Assembly (NCBI RefSeq): GCF_030272615.1
Contig: NC_081405.1
Span: forward strand, 469,390,008-469,454,007
Direction: 5' to 3'
Length of the DNA: 64,000 nucleotides
DNA from: Cryptomeria japonica
Lineage: Eukaryota > Streptophyta > Pinopsida > Cupressales > Cupressaceae
Each line of letters opens with the position of its first letter. Position 1 is the first letter of the stretch. The notes under the pieces are model-generated. The model was given only the letters and a program-made list of their open reading frames with translations, was not told the origin of the DNA and searched no databases. Both the position numbers and the translations under genes were made by a program. This document shows, piece after piece, positions 58,889 to 64,000 of the stretch.

Positions 58889-59884
58889 CTAGTTGTAAAC
58901 AAATCTTATGATACCAGCAAATCTGATGAAGGAGATGATGATCAGAAACTTGTGATTATTGAACTGGAAGTAGAGAAAGAAGATGAGAAAAACAATGTAG
59001 AAATAGTATCTCAACCGATATATGATGAAGATGATGAAGATGAAGAATAAGAATAAGAAGAGACTTCTATACTAGAACTGGTTATACCTAGATATGTGAA
59101 CTTAAATCACTCTATTAACCAGATAATAGGAGAGAAGAATTATGGAGTTCAAATGAGAAGAAAGATCAGAGAAAGTGCTTGTCCGATTTCAACTATTGAC
59201 CGGTATCAGAGAAAGACCGGTTGAATGCAATGAATGAATAACTTGACCAGATTGAGAAGAACAATACATGGTCTCTTGTTCCTAGACCGGAAGACACAAA
59301 TGTTATTGGGACAAAATGGGTATTCAAAAAAAAACTTAATGAGGATGGTGAAGTTGTTAGAAACAAGGCGAGGTTGGTTTGCAAAGGGTATGCACAAGAA
59401 TAAGGTGAAGACTATGGTGAAACCTTTGCACTGGTGGCAAGACTTGAAGGTGTCAGAATGTTACTTGCCTTTGTTGCTTTTAAAGGATTTAATGTATATC
59501 AAATGGACGGTAAATCAACTTTTTTGAATGGTATCTTGGAAGAAGAAGTATATACAAAACAACTGGATGGTTTTGCATTGAGTGAAGATGAAAATATGGT
59601 TTTCAAACTATACAAGGCACTATATGGAATGAAGCAAGATCCTAGAGCATGGTTTGAAAGATTGCATGCACATCTGATCAAGATAGGATTTTGGAGAACC
59701 AATAAAGATAGTAACATATATTTGAAGACTAATGGAGACAAAATGTTACTTGCTAAAGTTTTTGTTGATGATATAATATTTGGTGGAAATGATGACACAT
59801 GTATGTCTTTTGTAGATGAAATGAGGGAAGAATTTGAGATGTCTCTCATTAGTGAGATAAAATTCTTTATTGGTTTACAAATTT
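58889..59884 (+). pseudogene. pol: R12 reverse transcriptase
   Basis: Acidic linker, then [29 protein letters not shown] text with one frame change, then [59 protein letters not shown] and [11 protein letters not shown] (59761-59793). The normally conserved VKSAF reads GKSTF and QAPRAW reads QDPRAW. A TAA at 59401 breaks KGYAQE. The frame runs 480 bp without a stop before R13 cuts it after FIGLQI. Confidence 0.84.
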
Positions 59885-61338
59885 TGATAGTTCAGATACT
59901 TAAAGATAAGTACAGATGCCTAGCTAATAAGATGAGAGGGGGGGAGTGAATCATACAAACTTAATCTTTCGTAAAAACATTAGATTCAACCTCGGTAACA
60001 TATACTTCAGTAATATAACCAAAAATGCTAAACATGCAAACTCAAAAGCATATGAACATCATAACACTCATAACACCAGATTTAACATGGAAACCCAAAT
60101 AGGGAAAAACCACTGTGGGATTTCAGACCTGGTTAAGGGATTTCCCTCAGATTTATTAGGATCTTCACGTTGTTAGAAGTGACCTTGTTAAAGGATTTCA
60201 AACACTCAATCAGAATGTCACCTTGCTAGAGGGTTTTACAAATAAGATTGTTAAGTCCACTTGGTTGAGAGATTTTCTATTACTTCACTAAATAACAGTA
60301 ATAAAAATCTATCTGCAACTTCACATCTAAAATGCTAAATCAGATTCTTATTTGCTCAATACAATATAGACATAGAGCTAATTTTGTCCATTTGATGGGA
60401 TCTATACTCTATTTATTCAAAACAGATTTCCAAGCTTCTGTGCTTAATAATCACTATGTAGCATCCCTGTGCATACACTTGCCTACATGCATTGTTTATC
60501 AATAGTTCCCTATTTATAAACAATTCGCCAATTGCTTAATCTCCTTGATCACATTTCCCATGATCAATCATAGCCATCAAATCTTCAAACTTTAACCAGG
60601 TTCAATGTATCCTTTGATCTGAAAATGTTTTACCCTGCCTCGGAACTTGCATACATTTCTTGGAACTTGTGCTAGGGTATTGCGGTTCAATCTAAGTTGT
60701 AGATCTTCTTGCCGATTTTCCTTTTCCATAGATTCTTTAACAAACTTCATTCATGGCATACCAATCATTTAATCATGGCTAGCTCATCAGCTTCCTTCAT
60801 TAAATAATGCTTGTAATCATTTAATGTATTCTGTTACAGCTCAGTTACAACTCGGTTACAACTCAGTGAATACTAAACTTCACTCGGTAGACATTCTACT
60901 TTCATTAACCGATAGCGATAACCTTAGGGTTTATCGACTAGGTTCTTTGCTCGGTAACATAGTATAGTATTAACCTTTCAATCAATAACATATGTAGGAT
61001 ATCAAAACAATCTAAACATCATGATCTCATCATTGTCTAACCCAGTAATAGTTGCCCATTGAATAACTTATTTCTCCCCTTATTCATCATATTCTTTCTG
61101 TGTCTTTTACCAGCATCTTTATACTCATCAAATCATACTTCTCAAGATATGGCAACATCATACTGAATTAGAAAATCAATTTCTTGACATCAATGACAAA
61201 ATAATAATATTAAGACAATAAACATCCTTAATCAGTTGTATCCATAATCATCAACAACCTTCTCAATATCCTAATTGAAATGCCACCAATCTCTCCTTGT
61301 CTGTTATAATACCAAATGCCAAATGCCAAATGTTAACA
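59885..61338 (-). repeat. R13 3' LTR
   Basis: The plus-strand start is placed at TGATAGTTCAGATAC, just after the R12 RT motif GLQI, and the end at ATGTTAACA. About 1454 bp. It holds GGAAACCCAAATAGGG near 60090 (Copia block), mini-hairpins (60130-60280) and a weak C-loop hairpin near 59932-59954 (ATGA/TCAT). The start is uncertain by a few bases. Confidence 0.75.
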
Positions 61339-61353
61339 ATCTTCCCCTTTGGC
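61339..61353 (-). other. R13 polypurine tract
   Basis: On the minus strand GCCAAAGGGGAAGAT touches the LTR start TGTTAAC. A second tract, GTCAAAGGGGGAGAAG, lies at about 61493-61508. Confidence 0.83.
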
Positions 61354-61639
61354 ATTGATGGAAAAACCAATTGATTTGACCTTATTGATTCAAATTGTTG
61401 TGCTGAAATGCTCTCCTTCTGTCATCAGAATTCTCCCCCATACATTAGTCTTCTCCTCTTCTCCAGTCTTGCTTTTCTACTTTTCTCCAGTCTTCTCCCC
61501 CTTTGACAACAATGCCAAAAGTAGAGAACTTAAAACATAATTTCCTCCTGTATGAAGTGATTTTCTACTGTTATGTGTCAACTTTAGTCTCAGTCAGAGC
61601 ATTTATGTCTTCAATTTATGGTCCCTATATTATGACCTG
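61354..61639 (-). other. R13 region between truncated RNase H and purine tract
   Basis: Non-coding, with C-rich tracts on the plus strand (TTCTCCCCC words near 61430 and 61493). Confidence 0.55.
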
Positions 61640-62880
61640 TACACCTTTATACTACAGCAACGTATTCAGCTTCTGTTGTTGACTATGAAACACATCCTTC
61701 TTTCTTGCTAAGCCAAATCACTAGTCTTTCTCCTAAAAAGAAAGCTCCTCCACTTGTTCTTTTTCTGTCATAAATGTTGCCTACCCAATCAGCATCAATA
61801 TAAACATTTAAATCAAAATCATTCCTTTTCTGATATACTAAGCCATAATCCTCAATGTCTTTCAAGTATCTAAAAATTCTTTTGATTGTTGTCATGTGTG
61901 TTTCCTTAGGATCTGCAAAGAATCTTGCAACTATACCTACTGCATGTGCTATGACTGGCCTACTGTGAACAACATATTGCAACTTTCCAATCATGGATAG
62001 GTAAATTGTCTCATCAATAGATGCAGATTCATCATTCTTTGATAGTTTGTAGTTGGTATTCATAGGAGTACTTACTGGTTTTGAATCCTCCATTCCAAAT
62101 TTCTTTAAGATTTCATTTATGTACTTGGATTGAGTAATGAAAATCTCATCTTTCATTTGCAATATCTGTAAACCTATAAAATACTTTATCTCACCAATTA
62201 ATGACATCTCAAATTCTTTGCTCATTTCATTTCCAAAGTTGTTACATAGAAAGTCATTCCCACAAAATATAATATCATCAACAAATATGGCTGAGATTAG
62301 TATTCCATTTTAATCATTCTTCATGTAAATATTATTGTTTTAACTTGTTCTTATAAAACCAATCTTAATCAAATAAGAGTACAATCTTTCATACCATGCT
62401 CTCGGTGCTTGTTTCAGACCATATAAATCTTTGTTCAATTTACATACCTGATCTTTATTATTGTCTTCAGCAAATCCTTTAGGTTGTTCAATAAAAACTT
62501 CTTCTTCTAATATACCATTCAAAAATGCAGATTTGACATCCATTTGATATACCTTGAAATTCTTGTAAGAAGCATGTGCCATCTCCTTCAAGTCTTGCTA
62601 CAGGTGCAAAAGTTTCACCAAAATCAATTCCTTCTTCTTGGGCATAACCTTTGCAAACTAGTCTTGCTTTATTTTGAATGACCTCTCCTTTTTCATTCAG
62701 CTTGTTTTTGAATATCCATTTTATACCGATTACATTTTTGTCCTTCGGTCTTGGGACTAGTGTCCATGTGTCATTCTTCTTGATTTGATCAATCTCTTCT
62801 GTCATAGCATTTATCCAATCTTCACTGTTAAATGCCTCTTTCACTATTCTCGGTTCAAATTCAGATATTAGACATGTGTT
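61640..62880 (-). pseudogene. pol: R13 reverse transcriptase and truncated RNase H
   Basis: [82 protein letters not shown] and FVDDIIFCGND (62254-62286). A frameshift lies near 62590. RNase H: VYIDADWVGNIYDRKRTSGG and STTEAEYVA, then homology ends at about 61640. The usual last 100 residues (TKHIE... DIFTKPL) are missing, so the 3' end of pol was deleted. The 62225-61683 frame is open for 180 codons. Confidence 0.86.
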
Positions 62881-64000
62881 CTATCTCAGTTTCTTACTTG
62901 TCATCATTGGATCATCCTTATCTCCTATAATCTGACTTGGTGCATGATGTCTTCTAACATATTTGGCTAATACAGGCTCGGTAGGCTCTATATGATCTTC
63001 TTCATCACTCGGTAACTGGATATTATCTTCATTTCCTTCTGCAGTTTTCTCGGTAGGACTTGTGGGTTGAACATAGACAAATTCATCATAATCTTCTGGT
63101 TCCTTGGAATTTCCTTCATCATTTGTTTCTGCAAATTCATCAATTTTCACATTTTTACTTTCTACTCTTTTGTTAGATGATTTGATCAGACATTTAAATG
63201 CTTTACTTCTAGAAGAATAACCAAGAAATGTTCCTTCTTCACTTTTCTGATCAAACTTGCCATTTCTATCATCCTTGTGTACATAGCATCTACTTCCAAA
63301 GATTTTAAAATAACTTACATTAGGTTTCTTGTCATACCAAATTTCATATGGTGTCTTCAAAGTACCTTTTTTCAGTTGTACTCGGCTCAGGGTGTAAACT
63401 ACAGTGCTTATTGCTTCTCTCCATAATGTTTGTGGCACTTTCTTTTCAATCATCAGGGTTATAGCACAATCCACAATAGATCTGTTTCTTCTCTTAGCTA
63501 TTCCATTTTGTTGTGGAGTTCTCAGTGCAGAGACTTGTCCTTTTATACCATGGTCATTACAGAATAAGTTGAACTCATCAGATGTGAACTCTCCTCCTCT
63601 ATCTGGTCTAAGACATTTCAATTGTCTTCCTATTTCATTCTCAACTCTTGCCTTGTACCATTTAAACATTTGAAAAGATTCTGATTTTTCTTTTAAAAAC
63701 ATTACTGATATCATCCTTGAGTAATCATCCACAAATAATATAAAGTATTTATCACCATAATAACTTTTAGCTTTCATAGGACCACAAAGATCAATATGCA
63801 CAAGATCTAAAATTCCCTTAGAAGTGTAAGACTTACTTGTAAAGCTTGATCTTGTCATTTTACGCATTTGGAATCCTCGACACATAGCATTCTCAGGTTT
63901 TTTCAAACTCGGTAGACCTCTTACTCGGTGCTTCTTGCTTATTTTGATTAGATTAACATAATTTAGATGACAAAACCTTTTATGCCATAACCAGGTATCA
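62881..64000 (-). pseudogene. pol: R13 pre-integrase and integrase
   Basis: WLWHKRFCHLNYVNLIKISK carries the first half of the pre-integrase zinc motif. In the second half CRGFQMRK the second Cys has become Phe. Integrase is open for 341 codons (63906-62881): LVHIDLCGPMKAKS, YFILFVDDYSR, RPDRGGEFTSDEF, but the third catalytic residue is Lys (QQNGIAKRRNRS, usual ...ER/K). FGSRCYVHKDD and GTFLGYSSRSKAFKC close the domain. The acidic linker DEFVYVQPTSPTEKTAEG leads to RT; TAG at about 62881. Confidence 0.88.

Larger units (their letters stand above)
55791..59884 (+). mobile_element. R12: Copia-type element, four-knuckle Gag joined to a bare RT
   Basis: 5' LTR 55791-57259, primer site 57269-57280, Gag 57338 to about 58500, then a 390-bp join without motifs, then linker and RT up to 59884, where R13 interrupts it. 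No protease or integrase is present. Gag is of the R11 type while the RT is closest to R9 and R13, which have or should have a different Gag. The 3' half beyond R13 lies outside the window. Confidence 0.82.
59885..64000 (-). mobile_element. R13: Ty1/Copia element nested in R12, partial
   Basis: The 3' LTR is 59885-61338, with the purine tract at 61339-61353. On the minus strand RNase H (truncated), RT, integrase and the start of the pre-integrase region run to the window end. Gag, protease and 5' LTR must lie beyond 64000. The LTR lies inside the RT of R12. Confidence 0.88.

Overview
What it is: the window reads as heterochromatin-like, repeat-dominated nuclear DNA of a seed plant with a large genome. 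The LTR families (a Tat/Ogre-like Ty3/gypsy element, many Ty1/Copia elements with an initiator-Met primer site, and a plant LINE) fix it as a land plant. A gymnosperm is possible, but the sequence alone does not prove it. I see no intact host gene, tRNA, rRNA or CRISPR array. About 80% can be assigned to thirteen transposable elements, called R1-R13 here, many of them nested. Layout: 1-6856 is R1, a minus-strand Ty3/gypsy element (protease, gag, long leader, 5' LTR) cut by the window start and inserted into R2, a Copia LTR tail (6857-6934). 6935-11955 is gene-poor and AT-rich, with a LINE ORF1 remnant (R3, 10700-11700). R4 (11956-13495) is a solo LTR with a perfect 5-bp target duplication. R5 (16485-26600, minus) is a gag-only element with 2571-bp LTRs; solo LTR R6 (24771-26223) is nested in its 5' LTR. 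R7 (26847-27043) is a gypsy integrase tail. R8 (27555 to about 39530, plus) is a 3'-truncated Copia element whose integrase was split by a complete but dead Copia, R9 (30508-37805). R10 (40311-53634, minus) is a Copia element with an intact RT reading frame and a deleted primer site; its 3' LTR was invaded by R11 (40645-47242, plus). R11 has no pol at all. It encodes a coiled-coil Gag with four zinc knuckles and a second, unrecognised reading frame of about 1090 codons. 53640-55740 holds two unrecognised coding remnants. R12 (55791-59884, plus) joins a four-knuckle Gag to a bare reverse transcriptase and was invaded by R13 (59885 to the window end, minus). How the parts relate: the Copia-type elements fall into two Gag designs, single-knuckle (R8, R9, R10) and coiled-coil with up to four knuckles (R5, R11, R12). 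They also fall into two RT types (R9/R12/R13 versus R8/R10). Despite this diversity they share short LTR and leader signals: a C-loop hairpin with covarying stems, a CTTGAGG..GATC motif before the gag start, arrays of mini-hairpins, and a GCCAAAGGGGGAG purine tract. This pattern fits non-autonomous elements (R5, R11) mobilised in trans by relatives such as R9, R10 or R13. Most coding copies are dead, and several died by stop codons (mostly TAG) without frameshifts, as expected from C-to-T decay of methylated DNA.
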